The translations under genes and the position numbers were made by a program. 64,000 nt of DNA from Alteromonas sp. V450. GTDB taxonomy: Bacteria; Pseudomonadota; Gammaproteobacteria; Enterobacterales; Alteromonadaceae. How positions within the stretch are numbered: the stretch's first letter is position 1; each line of letters begins with the position of its first letter. Under the pieces are notes generated by a model. The model was not told the origin of the DNA. It saw only the letters and a program-made list of their open reading frames with translations, and searched no databases. Shown here in pieces: positions 8,039 to 17,540 of the stretch. Location: contig NZ_MODU01000004.1 in assembly GCF_001885075.1 (NCBI RefSeq), forward strand, positions 1,364,001 to 1,428,000, given 5' to 3'.

Positions 8039-9514
8039 TCATTGCCGTCCCCATTCTTGTCCACCCATTTCTACCAGTCTAGACGCTGCTCGCCCAAAGG
8101 AAAAAGCGAGATCATTGGCAGACGAAAATTGTGCCAACGACACGCCCACTCGCCCCGTCGCCGACCACTCATAATATTCCCCGTTTTTGGTGCGGATCAT
8201 AGTCGTCGCGAAAGAGCTCGAGTTGCCCCCCTTGTCACTAACAATCAATTCTCCGTCGCCATCGCTACTTTCAACATGTGCTTCGAAATCAACAAACAGC
8301 TTGTTGAGCGGGACTTGTGCCGACAGCACTAAGCGAGTGCGAGATTCATAACATGCATCAATAAGGGTCACGAACCGTCGCGCTTCGTTTAGGTAATTGG
8401 CGTCCAGTTGCGGGACGCGCTCTATGATGATGACCGGAAATCGGTGGCAAAGGGAAATATAATCGGCTGCTCCGAGCGGTTGGTAACATAACTCTGAAAA
8501 GTCAAACCAAGCGCACCGATCATTTAATCGGGCAACCTTAACAGCGCGACCAAACAGAACAGGAATGATCTCGGCCTCAGCTTCAGACGCAGGGCCACCA
8601 AATATTTCTTCCAATTGCGCCTGTATATTGTCATTAACACTGTCATCAGCATCGTTGTTCGACCAAAAGTAAGATTGACCATCCGCTCGAGTTTCGAGTC
8701 GATAATCCACACTGGAATCGTCCATTGAAACAATGTCGAATGTGTCTTTTAACATGTCGATGAAAGGCAAAAAGAGGGAGCGGTTGATACCCCCTTCATA
8801 CAATGTCTCAGGGGAGCGATTAGAGGTGGCTACCACCACAACGTTTAAATCCAATAATAGTGAAAACAGTTGCTTCAAAATCATGGCATCGGCAATGTCT
8901 GTCACTTGAAATTCATCGAAACAAAGAAGCTGGGCTTCTTGTGCCAATTGTTGTGCAATTATCGGTAGTGCATCATCTCTTGGGTGCTGTTGGTTATATA
9001 CAAATATTCGGTGATGGACGTCTAACATGAATTCATGAAAGTGGACGCGGCGTTTGGTTATTCTTGCGTGTTTGTAACTACTGTTGTTACAGCGATAATT
9101 ATCATCAGAAACAACAACCGACGCGAAAAAAAGATCCATTAAAAAGCTCTTACCAACCCCGACAGGGCCATGAATATAAATACTTCGCGGTGGCGAACCG
9201 AAATACCACAAACCGCATTTCTTTCGAAAAAAGGACTGGGCAGATATCAAGGCTCGCTGCAATGACATTAACAGCGAACTGCGGCCTTTAAACCTGCTTG
9301 CTGGTTTATTGAAGCGCACTCGTTTTGGTGGGAGCGAGGCTAGAGACTCGTGCAGAATATCGAGTTTTGCCGCCAGAGCAACTTGAGCGTTGTCTCGTCG
9401 CACCTCGCCAGCATCAACCATACGTTCATACGCTTTTGTCACTGGGCCTTTAGGAAGTAACTGCCGTGCGGCGCGATGTTGTACTGCTATATTCTTCACA
9501 ACCGTCTTCATCAT
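8039..9514 (-). CDS. AFG1/ZapE-like AAA-type ATPase
   Basis: Walker A is GPVGVGKS and Walker B is LLCFDEFQ. The surrounding HFHEFMLDVHHRI and the sensor-like VVVATSNRSPETLYEGG are typical of the AFG1/LACE1/ZapE family. Bacterial ZapE acts on the division ring under stress; the mitochondrial relatives assist protein quality control. The protein is about 491 residues from the ATG at 9514, versus roughly 375 for E. coli ZapE. The extra length is an N-terminal extension before Walker A and an insert around DDSVNDNIQAQLEEIFGGP. A TTG at 9574 would add 20 residues, but a CAGG-type ribosome site supports the internal ATG. It stands alone, downstream of decayed DNA, and is probably a second paralogue. 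Confidence 0.8.
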   Translation of the reverse strand: MMKTVVKNIAVQHRAARQLLPKGPVTKAYERMVDAGEVRRDNAQVALAAKLDILHESLASLPPKRVRFNKPASRFKGRSSLLMSLQRALISAQSFFRKKCGLWYFGSPPRSIYIHGPVGVGKSFLMDLFFASVVVSDDNYRCNNSSYKHARITKRRVHFHEFMLDVHHRIFVYNQQHPRDDALPIIAQQLAQEAQLLCFDEFQVTDIADAMILKQLFSLLLDLNVVVVATSNRSPETLYEGGINRSLFLPFIDMLKDTFDIVSMDDSSVDYRLETRADGQSYFWSNNDADDSVNDNIQAQLEEIFGGPASEAEAEIIPVLFGRAVKVARLNDRCAWFDFSELCYQPLGAADYISLCHRFPVIIIERVPQLDANYLNEARRFVTLIDACYESRTRLVLSAQVPLNKLFVDFEAHVESSDGDGELIVSDKGGNSSSFATTMIRTKNGEYYEWSATGRVGVSLAQFSSANDLAFSFGRAASRLVEMGGQEWGRQ

Positions 9515-9731
9515 GAACCTGAAGAGTTTATCAACATGGCAATGTAGTACGTTAATTTTCTTTATGGGTATCAATTAAGTTTGCAACAAAACCTCAAATT
9601 TCCCCCTTGGAAAAGGAGGTTAATAAAGATGAAAAGCTTGTTATCGTCACCTTTTGCCTGGGTTTAACGTTCTTTTTTGATGCTCTCAATACCTCTTTTC
9701 TACCCAAAAGTAACTCGATAAATACAAGACT

Positions 9732-9756
9732 GCGCCGCAGCATTGTTCTGCGGCGC
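9732..9756 (-). terminator. Hairpin downstream of the metalloprotease gene
   Basis: A perfect 9-bp stem, GCGCCGCAG and CTGCGGCGC, has a 7-base loop and lies 44 bp past the metalloprotease stop. The T-content after it on the minus strand is only moderate (TCTTGTATTTATC), so termination efficiency is uncertain. Confidence 0.5.
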
Positions 9757-9799
9757 TAGCTACTCATCAACATTGCTCTACACTGCCCCTCACCCACTC

Positions 9800-12247
9800 T
9801 TATATGGGCGAACCTGGCGGTAGCGGCTCTACGTTAAAGGTACTTGGCCATGCCTTGCTAGCCCAATAAGTATCGAACTGTTCTTTCAGTATTTCATACT
9901 GATTGTTGTCAGCTTCATCATCTAACCACTCGTTGAATTCAAGTAAAGCAAGTTCTGCTTCCATTCTTACTTCTGGCGCCAGCTTTTCGTTCGTTATCGC
10001 TTTCATCACTGCGTTTAACGCTACTAGCTGTAAGCGTTTTGCTAATGGGCTTTGTGACTTATTTTTATACCAGTGAACGTTAAGTATTTGCTTCACAAGC
10101 ATAGAAACGCCTACTTTTTTACGTCTGTCGTCGGCACTTTTAGCTTGCCACTCTAAACGGTTTAAGCGCTCTGGGTGCAATAGTAATTCAAACGCAAAGT
10201 TAGATGCTGAAGCAGCGGCGGACAGAGGATCTAACATTAAGCCCATTTTGCCTTTAAAGTGCTCGCGAGTTATATCGTCGCCATAAGCTGTTGGTGGAAT
10301 AAGGGCGAGTACCGATTCAGGTATGGTCAGGAAATCAGCGGTAGTAGCAGTAATTAATTGCTGCATCGCGCGCTGTTGCACCGCGGGTGCTACAAACTGC
10401 TGGCCCTGCGCTTGGGTGTAGTCACCTTTGCGCTCGTATTCATACACTAAACCGCCGACCTGTTTTGCAACGGCTTCTAACTGATAACGGTGGAGCAAGT
10501 AAATAGGCACTAAAGCATTTTCAAGTGACGACAAGCTGCTGTTTGGGCTTAAGGTGTCTAGACCTAAATTGCTTAACGCCAGCTCGCGCACTTGGGAAAT
10601 GTCATCGAAGGCATCTAGCGGGTTGCTTCCATTTTCCCACATATGACCATTTGCCGATGCATGGCGACTGCTGCGGGTATCGGGGTCTGACTTAAAGCTT
10701 AAGCCCTCGTTGCGACCTTTTACGATAATCTTTGCTAAGGCTTCGGCTTCTTCTACGTCGCTGGCAAAGTCTTGGTAACCATATGCTACGGCGTGTATAT
10801 CCCATGCGCCTATGCCTTTATCATAAGCGCCCTCCAAGCTGATTTTGCCGTTTTTAATACTAATTTTAGGGTGAGGATAATCCATTACCGACGCACGGTT
10901 GTTTTCACTTGCCGCAAAATTATGTGCTATGCCTAACGTATGCCCTACTTCGTGGGCAGACAGCTGCCTAATACGATCGAGTGCCATTTCTTGCTGCACG
11001 GTGGTGTCGGTATTACCCTCTTTAAACGGGCTGGTTAGGCCAAGGGCAATTAAATAATCTTGTCTTACGCGCAGTGAGCCTAACGTGACATGGCCTTTAA
11101 TTATTTCGCCCGTTCGCGGGTCGACAACCGACGAACCATACGACCACCCCCGTGTTGCGCGATGCACCCAGTTAATAACGTTGTAGCGCACGTCCATTGG
11201 GTCGGCCCCTTCTGGCAATACTTTTACCTGAAACGCATCTTTATAGCCTGCGGCTTCGTAGGCTTGGTTCCACCAGCTCGCTCCTTCTTTAAGCGCGGTC
11301 ATTACCGGCTCTGGAATACCTGGGTCTAGGTAATACACAATAGGCTCTACTGCTTCACTCATTGCAGCATGCGGCGTTTTTTTATGTAAACGATGGCGGG
11401 TAATAAAACGCTGTTCAGTAGGTTCACTAATAGGCGTGGAATAGTCAAAGTAGCTGAATTTCCAGTAGCCTGAGTATGGGTGGTACTCTCTAGGCGTGTA
11501 GTTATCATCAGGCAATGCAACGAACGAATGATGCAAATGCACGGACACGCTCTCTGGGTCGGGCGTAACTTGCTGCACGTATTCGCCCGCCTTTTTACCT
11601 GCAAAAGTGACTAAAGCTTCTAACTCAGTATTTTTTTCAAAGCCTTTAGTTTTAGGTAAGTACACACCGCTTCGCATTTTATCTACGCTGAAGCTGCCTT
11701 GATTGGTGCGTGCCATACGGTTTCCGATACCGTGAATATCACTTAACAGAAAAGGTGTATAGTCGATAAGGCTAGCACTATCGCTTTTAGCTACCAGCGT
11801 AAAACCGGCAATAACCGAATCAGCAAAGGCTTCATCAATACTCTGCTTTTCAGCGTCACTGCCGTGGGCCGCGCGGTATTTGGTGTTGTGCTGCTTTAAT
11901 AAAATCTTGTTGCCAAATTTTTCAAAGCTGACTAAGCGCGTATCGCCCAACTGGCCGCGATCAAGGCCAATGTCATTTGAGCCTACACCATAAGGCAAAC
12001 TGCTTTGAAACAGGTATTCGGCGTTGTCTGTTGGTACCGCCAAGTAAACTTTGTCGCTTTCATCGTCATAGTAAACAGGAATTAACCCCTCTTTTTTGGT
12101 CATATCGCTGGTGAATTCACCAATGCTTGGCAGTGCAGCCAATGCGGAAGACGTAGACACGACAAATAATACCGTAATCGCAATGGCTGATTTAGCCGAT
12201 GCTTTTACTTGTCGCGCCGCTTTATGAAAAATGTTCAATTGCAGCAT
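9800..12247 (-). CDS. Exported zinc-dependent metalloprotease (DUF4953/DUF5117 type)
   Basis: This 815-residue protein has an N-terminal signal peptide around residues 18-38 (AKSAIAITVLFVVSTSSALA). The extended zinc motif HEVGHTLGIAH at about 432-442 contains the three His ligands and catalytic Glu of metzincin-like peptidases. The sequence before it (YYLDPGIPEPVMTALKEGA, WWNQAYEAAG) and the long alpha-helical C-terminal half match the DUF5117-DUF4953 family of secreted peptidases common in marine Bacteroidetes and Alteromonadales. It should act in the periplasm or outside the cell on unknown proteins. It is a single gene with its own terminator, divergent from trhP across a 333-bp gap. Confidence 0.85.
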   Translation of the reverse strand: MLQLNIFHKAARQVKASAKSAIAITVLFVVSTSSALAALPSIGEFTSDMTKKEGLIPVYYDDESDKVYLAVPTDNAEYLFQSSLPYGVGSNDIGLDRGQLGDTRLVSFEKFGNKILLKQHNTKYRAAHGSDAEKQSIDEAFADSVIAGFTLVAKSDSASLIDYTPFLLSDIHGIGNRMARTNQGSFSVDKMRSGVYLPKTKGFEKNTELEALVTFAGKKAGEYVQQVTPDPESVSVHLHHSFVALPDDNYTPREYHPYSGYWKFSYFDYSTPISEPTEQRFITRHRLHKKTPHAAMSEAVEPIVYYLDPGIPEPVMTALKEGASWWNQAYEAAGYKDAFQVKVLPEGADPMDVRYNVINWVHRATRGWSYGSSVVDPRTGEIIKGHVTLGSLRVRQDYLIALGLTSPFKEGNTDTTVQQEMALDRIRQLSAHEVGHTLGIAHNFAASENNRASVMDYPHPKISIKNGKISLEGAYDKGIGAWDIHAVAYGYQDFASDVEEAEALAKIIVKGRNEGLSFKSDPDTRSSRHASANGHMWENGSNPLDAFDDISQVRELALSNLGLDTLSPNSSLSSLENALVPIYLLHRYQLEAVAKQVGGLVYEYERKGDYTQAQGQQFVAPAVQQRAMQQLITATTADFLTIPESVLALIPPTAYGDDITREHFKGKMGLMLDPLSAAASASNFAFELLLHPERLNRLEWQAKSADDRRKKVGVSMLVKQILNVHWYKNKSQSPLAKRLQLVALNAVMKAITNEKLAPEVRMEAELALLEFNEWLDDEADNNQYEILKEQFDTYWASKAWPSTFNVEPLPPGSPI

Positions 12248-12580
12248 GCAGTTAGTCCTTATTAGTGTGAATTTCTAGCCTACCCTATGTGGTGAGTTTT
12301 GCCCATGTTAATTCATCGTTTAGTGCGCTCTTTTGGCTTGTTATTTAGCTGTGAACGGGCTTGGTTTTTACTACCGAAGGTAATGCACTGATAACGCAAC
12401 CATATGGGATAAAACAGCTGGCATTGACTCTGCTCAATTGCCGTTTAAACGTTCAAAAACACAAGCGACAACAAATTATTTGATCTTGGTCAACACCAAG
12501 CTTTGTTTGAGTTGTAGAGGTATTTTACCGCTTATAAAATCCGCCGCCTTGTTTATAGCGTCTAGTAGCGGTTTTTATCT
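12248..12580. other. Divergent intergenic region between metalloprotease gene and trhP
   Basis: This 333-bp gap should hold promoters for both flanking genes. The only structure I see is the short inverted repeat CTTGGT/ACCAAG at 12485-12500. I see no convincing small gene. Confidence 0.4.
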
Positions 12581-14077
12581 ATGACTTCAAAATTATCACC
12601 TAATCGCAGCTCTTCTAACCTACATGAAGACCCAGATTCAACATTACCAAACCAAATGTTAATCGCGCCAGAGCTACTTGCACCTGCGGGTAGCTTACGC
12701 AACATGCGCTACGCTTTTGCCTATGGCGCCGATGCTGTTTATGCTGGGCAGCCACGCTACTCACTTCGCGTAAGAAACAACGAATTTAGCCTTGAGAACT
12801 TAGCGATAGGCATAAAAGAAGCACACGCTCTAGGTAAAAAGTTCTACGTAGTCAGCAACATTGCCCCCCACAACAGTAAGCTAGGTACCTACTTGAAAGA
12901 TATTTCACCAGTAATTGCAATGAAGCCCGATGCGTTAATTATGTCAGACCCAGGGCTTATTATGATGGTGCGCGACGCCTTCCCTGAAATGCCTATTCAC
13001 TTGAGTGTACAGGCCAATGCGGTGAACTACGCCACGGTGAAGTTTTGGCAGAAACAAGGTATTGAGCGCGTTATTTTGTCTCGAGAGCTCTCTTTGGAAG
13101 AAATTGAAACAATTCGTGAACATGTTCCAGACATGGAGTTAGAAGTGTTTGTGCATGGTGCGCTTTGTATGGCGTATTCGGGCCGCTGCTTATTGTCTGG
13201 ATATATGAATAAACGCGACCCAAACCAGGGCACTTGTACCAATGCTTGTAGATGGTCTTACGATGTTAAGACGGGCGAAGAAAACGAAACCGGTGAAATT
13301 GTTCAAGCTATTCAGATTGATAAGGCAGGTGAAGCGCCTGAAATTGTAACTCCTACCCTTGGCGAAGGCACGCCAAGTACGCAAGTGTTCATGTTAGAAG
13401 AAAGGGAAAAGCCCGGTGAACTGATGCCCGCTTTTGAAGACGAACATGGCACCTATATTATGAATTCTAAAGATTTGCGTGCCGTGCAACATGTTGACAG
13501 GTTAACCCAGGTGGGCGTGCATAGTTTAAAAATAGAAGGCCGCACTAAATCGCATTACTACTGCGCTAGAACAGCACAAGTTTATCGCAAAGCAATTGAC
13601 GACGCGGTAGCAGGAAAGCCATTCGATAGTGCATTAATGGGAAGATTGGAAACTTTAGCTCATCGAGGTTATACCGAAGGTTTCTTGCGTCGCCATGCGC
13701 ACCACGCGTATCAGAACTATGAGTATGGCCACTCAGTCAGCGACAAACAGCAATTTGTTGGTGAAGTGATTGATCGTTGTGAAGAGTCTGGCTATGCAAT
13801 TATAAACGTTAAAAACAAATTCTGTGTAGGTGACTCACTCGAGTTGATGACGCCAAGCGGCAACATTACCTTTACTCTAAATGAGATGCTGGATAAGAGG
13901 AACCATTCTATTACAGATGCTAAAGGTTCAGGGCACCTAGTAAGAATACCGATACCCAGCGATGTGTCTTTAAATTTTGCCCTACTGCTGCGAAACCTCG
14001 ATGAAGGCGTTGATACCCGCAATCCGTTTCAAAAAGCACTTAATACAGTAACACCCGAAAACGTGAGCGAGGCATAA
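12581..14077 (+). CDS. trhP: Prephenate-dependent tRNA uridine(34) hydroxylase TrhP (YegQ, U32 family)
   Basis: The 498-residue protein is very close to E. coli YegQ over almost its whole length. It has LLAPAGSLRNMRYAFAYGAD near the start, the U32 signature EVFVHGALCMAYSGRC at about 188-203, and conserved cysteines at 196, 203, 219 and 223. Related U32 proteins bind an Fe-S cluster through such cysteines. TrhP makes 5-hydroxyuridine at the tRNA wobble position using prephenate-derived chemistry, and acts in the cytoplasm. The first 25 residues precede the usual family start; an internal ATG (residue 26, MLIAPELL) may be the real start. The ferredoxin gene yfhL follows three bases after the stop, implying one transcript. 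Confidence 0.92.
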   Translation: MTSKLSPNRSSSNLHEDPDSTLPNQMLIAPELLAPAGSLRNMRYAFAYGADAVYAGQPRYSLRVRNNEFSLENLAIGIKEAHALGKKFYVVSNIAPHNSKLGTYLKDISPVIAMKPDALIMSDPGLIMMVRDAFPEMPIHLSVQANAVNYATVKFWQKQGIERVILSRELSLEEIETIREHVPDMELEVFVHGALCMAYSGRCLLSGYMNKRDPNQGTCTNACRWSYDVKTGEENETGEIVQAIQIDKAGEAPEIVTPTLGEGTPSTQVFMLEEREKPGELMPAFEDEHGTYIMNSKDLRAVQHVDRLTQVGVHSLKIEGRTKSHYYCARTAQVYRKAIDDAVAGKPFDSALMGRLETLAHRGYTEGFLRRHAHHAYQNYEYGHSVSDKQQFVGEVIDRCEESGYAIINVKNKFCVGDSLELMTPSGNITFTLNEMLDKRNHSITDAKGSGHLVRIPIPSDVSLNFALLLRNLDEGVDTRNPFQKALNTVTPENVSEA

Positions 14078-14080
14078 TTT

Positions 14081-14326
14081 ATGGCACTGCTTATTCTTGA
14101 TAGCTGCATTAACTGCGACATGTGCGAACCTGAATGCCCTAATGCCGCTATAAGCATGGGCAATAAAGTGTATGAAATAGACCCGTTACGCTGCACAGAA
14201 TGCGTGGGGCATTACGATGCGCCAACTTGCGTAGCGGTATGCCCTATTGATGTTGTTAAGCCCGACCCGCACAATAAAGAGTCACTAGACGAGCTGGCCG
14301 AAAAGTTTGTTCGTTTAAACAGTTAG
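14081..14326 (+). CDS. yfhL: YfhL-type 2[4Fe-4S] ferredoxin
   Basis: This 81-residue protein closely matches E. coli YfhL. Its eight cysteines (9, 12, 15, 19, 38, 41, 50 and 54) can hold two [4Fe-4S] clusters, with CINCDMCEPECP as the first set and CTECVGHYDAPTC as the start of the second. It should transfer electrons in the cytoplasm. The gene begins three bases after trhP, so it is translated from the same message and is a natural candidate for the electron donor or cluster partner of TrhP. The family is certain; the partnership is inferred from gene order. Confidence 0.92.
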   Translation: MALLILDSCINCDMCEPECPNAAISMGNKVYEIDPLRCTECVGHYDAPTCVAVCPIDVVKPDPHNKESLDELAEKFVRLNS

Positions 14327-14442
14327 CAAAAAGTAATTCAGCGAGTTAGTTGTACTTCTCGAAGAATTCCCTTGAATCATAACCAAGAGTGATCCCTAAT
14401 TGCGGTAAAGTTTGAATTGGCACTACTAATAAGGGGTTTATT

Positions 14443-15666
14443 TTGAAGTTTGCCTCTCGCGCTACGGCGATTTCTCCGTTTCTTGCTATGACCTATGGCG
14501 AAAAAGCCACGGCACTAGAACAGCAAGGTAAAGATGTTATAAGACTTAATTTAGGCGAGCCTGATTTCGGCGCACCCGCGGCAGTGCTCGCGGCAATGAA
14601 AGAAAGCTTGAGTGCCCCAGATTTTCCCTATACCTCGGCGCTGGGCATGCCTGAACTACGTGAAGCCATTGCACGCTTTTATGAATTGAAACATGGCGTA
14701 GCGGTAAGCCCTTCTAGAGTGGTAGTGACCGCTGGGGCTTCTGGCGCTTTACTTTTGGCAAGTGCTGCCTTGGTTGAACCAGGCGACAACGTGATATTGG
14801 GCGACCCTTCTTACCCCTGTAACCGACGTTTTTTAAACGCATTTGGCGCAGAGGTAACGTTGGTGCCAACACGCAGCGAGGATAACTTTCAGCTAACCGC
14901 TGCAAGTGTCGCCGATAATTGGAAGCACAACACAAAAGGTGTACTTATTGCCACACCGGCCAATCCTACAGGCACGGCGATAGAGACAGACGAGCTGATT
15001 AAGATTGGACAATACTGCAAAGCTAAAGGTGGCTTTTTAATTGTTGATGAAATTTATTTAGACCTAGCACTTTCATTGGATGGTCGAATCAATACTAGCG
15101 AATCTCAACCCAATGAGAACAAGGGAGCAACACTCCAAACTGTACTTGCATTCGAAGAACTGCAGGACACTGTGGTAGTCATAAACAGCTTTTCAAAATA
15201 CTTCGGCATGACTGGCTGGCGTCTTGGTTGGTGCGTGGTGCCTGAGACCATGACCCCAATAGTCGAAAAGCTCGCGCAGAATTTGTTTATTTGCCCCTCT
15301 ACCCTTTCTCAAAAAGCCGCACTTGCGTGCTTTAAACCTGAAGCGTTGACGCAGTGCGAGCAAAACCGCCATACGCTGATAGAGCGTGCATCTCTTGTTT
15401 TTAATGCGCTCAAAAATATGGGGCTTGGTTTGGATGCAAAGCCTGACGGCGCGTTTTACGCTTACATCAACATTAAGCATACGGGCTTAAGTGCTATCGA
15501 ATTCTGTGATGCTCTGCTGTCGCAGTATTATGTGGCGCTAACACCAGGCAATGATTTTGGTGAGCACAATGCCAACCATTACGTAAGGCTGTCTTTTGCC
15601 ACCAGCATTGAACGCCTTAGCGAAGGGCTTTCACGACTGGCTAAGTTTATCGAGTCACTAAGATAG
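14443..15666 (+). CDS. Class I/II PLP-dependent aminotransferase
   Basis: This 407-residue fold-type I enzyme has the PLP lysine at about 252 in NSFSKYFGMTGWRLGW, the substrate-binding NPTG, VDEIY and the final Arg motif YVRLSFA. Length and motifs fit aspartate/aromatic-type aminotransferases. It takes an amino group from an amino acid to a 2-oxo acid, but the substrate cannot be read from sequence. The start is the TTG at 14443, supported by AAGGGG at 14431-14436; no ATG sits in a better position. It is downstream of yfhL with a 116-bp gap and is probably expressed on its own. Confidence 0.88.
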   Translation: MKFASRATAISPFLAMTYGEKATALEQQGKDVIRLNLGEPDFGAPAAVLAAMKESLSAPDFPYTSALGMPELREAIARFYELKHGVAVSPSRVVVTAGASGALLLASAALVEPGDNVILGDPSYPCNRRFLNAFGAEVTLVPTRSEDNFQLTAASVADNWKHNTKGVLIATPANPTGTAIETDELIKIGQYCKAKGGFLIVDEIYLDLALSLDGRINTSESQPNENKGATLQTVLAFEELQDTVVVINSFSKYFGMTGWRLGWCVVPETMTPIVEKLAQNLFICPSTLSQKAALACFKPEALTQCEQNRHTLIERASLVFNALKNMGLGLDAKPDGAFYAYINIKHTGLSAIEFCDALLSQYYVALTPGNDFGEHNANHYVRLSFATSIERLSEGLSRLAKFIESLR

Positions 15667-15804
15667 CTCGTTTTATCGGCTGCTATTTAATTTTGTGAAT
15701 AGACAAATATTACCGAAAAAAATGATAGATATCGTTGCTTGTGCGTATATTGGGTAATACATATTGATGACACGTGTCGAAACGATATAAAACAGGACAA
15801 AACA

Positions 15805-16980
15805 ATGAGTAACGAACGGGAATTTGATGTAGTTATTTTCGGTGCCACTGGTTTTACGGGCAAACTAGTAGCTGAGTATTTTCAGGCTCAATATGGCAGC
15901 GATAGCAGCGTTAAATGGGCAATAGCAGGCCGCAACGAAACCAAGTTGAACGACGTAAAACAAGAGTTAGGGATTAGTGACAATGTTGAAAGCATTGTCG
16001 CCGACGGTGATGATGCCGATGCACTTGACGCTATGACAAAGCGCACGGCGGTAGTACTTACCACTGTAGGTCCATACCAAATTTACGGCGAAAAGTTACT
16101 TTCTGCATGTGTCGATAACGGCACCGGCTATACAGATCTTTGCGGTGAGCCTGCCTGGATGCACCAAATGATCAACAAGTACGAAGCGAAAGCTAAAGAA
16201 ACCGGCGCAAACATTGTATTTTCTTGCGGATTCGACTCAGTGCCGTTCGATTTAGGTGTTCACTACTTACAAGAGCACGCTAAGAAGCAAACCGGCGATG
16301 TCATTGAGTATGTAAAGGGTCGCGTTCGTAAGATGCAGGGTACGTTCTCTGGCGGCACCGCGGCCAGCTTGAAAGCAACCATGGCGGCTGCGCACAAAGA
16401 TAAGTCTGTGATGGCGGCGCTTATTAATCCGCACTCATTAACCGATGGCGCGTCAAATCAGCCACAACCCGACGGCAATAAACCTTACTTCGATGAACAA
16501 TTAGGCACATGGGTGGCACCATTTATTATGGCGGCTATTAATACGAAAAACGTTCATCGCACCAATTATCTGGGCGGATATAGCTACGGCAAAAACTTCC
16601 AATACGATGAAATGATGATGACTGGCCCAGGCGAGAAAGGTGAAGCCATGGCGAATCACGTTGCAAAAGATAAGTCACTTGCAAGTGATGATGGTCCTAA
16701 ACCTGGAGAAGGCCCAAGCAAAGAAGAGCGTGAGAACGGTTTTTACGATGTAATGTTCGTAGGCACAGCCACCAATGGCGATATGCTAGCTGTGTCGGTT
16801 AAAGGCGATAAAGATCCGGGTTACGGCTCTACTAGTAAAATGATTTCTGAATCAGCACTGTGTTTATGCAAAGACGTGCAGTTGTCTGGCGGATTCTTCA
16901 CGCCTGCGTCCGCACTTGGTAATAAGCTTATTAGCCGATTGGAAGCAAATGCAGGATTGTCATTTGCAATAGAAAAGTAA
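15805..16980 (+). CDS. Saccharopine dehydrogenase-like NAD(P)-binding reductase
   Basis: The 391-residue protein begins with a Rossmann nucleotide-binding motif, VVIFGATGFTGKLVAEYF. The body matches the saccharopine dehydrogenase-like family that includes mycobacterial trans-acting enoyl reductases (for example GTGYTDLCGEPAWM and NIVFSCGFDSVPFDLG). The bacterial members act on lipid or polyketide intermediates, but the substrate here is unknown. I chose the ATG at 15805 with AGGACA upstream; the frame is open back to a TTG at 15739 but the added residues do not match the family start. It has no clear operon partner. Confidence 0.85.
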   Translation: MSNEREFDVVIFGATGFTGKLVAEYFQAQYGSDSSVKWAIAGRNETKLNDVKQELGISDNVESIVADGDDADALDAMTKRTAVVLTTVGPYQIYGEKLLSACVDNGTGYTDLCGEPAWMHQMINKYEAKAKETGANIVFSCGFDSVPFDLGVHYLQEHAKKQTGDVIEYVKGRVRKMQGTFSGGTAASLKATMAAAHKDKSVMAALINPHSLTDGASNQPQPDGNKPYFDEQLGTWVAPFIMAAINTKNVHRTNYLGGYSYGKNFQYDEMMMTGPGEKGEAMANHVAKDKSLASDDGPKPGEGPSKEERENGFYDVMFVGTATNGDMLAVSVKGDKDPGYGSTSKMISESALCLCKDVQLSGGFFTPASALGNKLISRLEANAGLSFAIEK

Positions 16981-17079
16981 AGTAGAACAAAAGGTTAAGC
17001 ACCGTTTGAAAGGCGGTTGCCGCTTTAAAATAGCAGTTTAACCTCAAATTCGCGATAAGAAGCGACACGCACTACAGAG

Positions 17080-17111
17080 AAGGCCAAGTACGTTTGTATT
17101 TGGCCTTTTAC
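17080..17111 (+). terminator. Terminator after the saccharopine dehydrogenase-like gene
   Basis: AAGGCCAA and TTGGCCTT form an 8-bp stem (17080-17087 with 17100-17107), followed by a short T-rich tail. It lies 100 bp past the stop codon. Confidence 0.6.
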
Positions 17112-17276
17112 GTTTAACGGCCGCGCAAAGGGCTAAATATGCGCTTCGAAAAAGCAGCGTCATTTTCTTAAAAAAGCGAAGATAAACATAAACCAACCTC
17201 ACAGTCTCGGCGTACCAGATGTAAGAATAAAATGAATGCATCGAACACATCTACTTTTAAAGTACAGGAGTAAACC

Positions 17277-17540
17277 ATGTCGAAGGATCACGGTAACCAA
17301 ATAAAAAATGATGATACATATGAGGCATTACGAGACGAAGGTTACAGTAAAGAAAAGTCTGCGCGAATTGCCAACGCACAAGCAAACAGTACACAAACCC
17401 CTTCTCGTGACGGCGGAAAGGGCAAGCCCTACGAAGACCGTACAAAAGATGAGTTGTACGACAAAGCAAAAGAAATTGGTATTGAGGGGCGCTCTAAAAT
17501 GAGTAAAGACCAACTGATCAAGGCACTTCGAAACCACTAA
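17277..17540 (+). CDS. Small protein with Rho N-terminal-like motif (DUF7218 type)
   Basis: The 87-residue, highly charged protein has two recognisable parts. The first half (YEALRDEGYSKEKSARIANAQ) resembles ChaB/plasmid-stability-like helices. The second half (YEDRTKDELYDKAKEIGIEG and SKMSKDQLIKALR) is the helix-extended-loop-helix of Rho_N domains, which bind nucleic acids. Such small proteins are common next to unrelated genes and their role is unclear; stress or nucleoid binding is a guess. The upstream CAGGAG at about 17263 is a good ribosome site. No partner gene is evident. Confidence 0.75.
   Translation: MSKDHGNQIKNDDTYEALRDEGYSKEKSARIANAQANSTQTPSRDGGKGKPYEDRTKDELYDKAKEIGIEGRSKMSKDQLIKALRNH

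Noticed and set aside
8039..8332. Plus-strand open frame at 7940-8332
   Set aside because: Overlaps the end of the AFG1-like gene and shows no protein signature.
12485..12500. Small inverted repeat CTTGGT/ACCAAG before trhP
   Set aside because: Too short and without a T-run or repeat to call it functional.
15769..15778. Palindrome GACACGTGTC before the saccharopine dehydrogenase-like gene
   Set aside because: A single 10-bp palindrome with no matching regulator nearby; a chance occurrence is likely.
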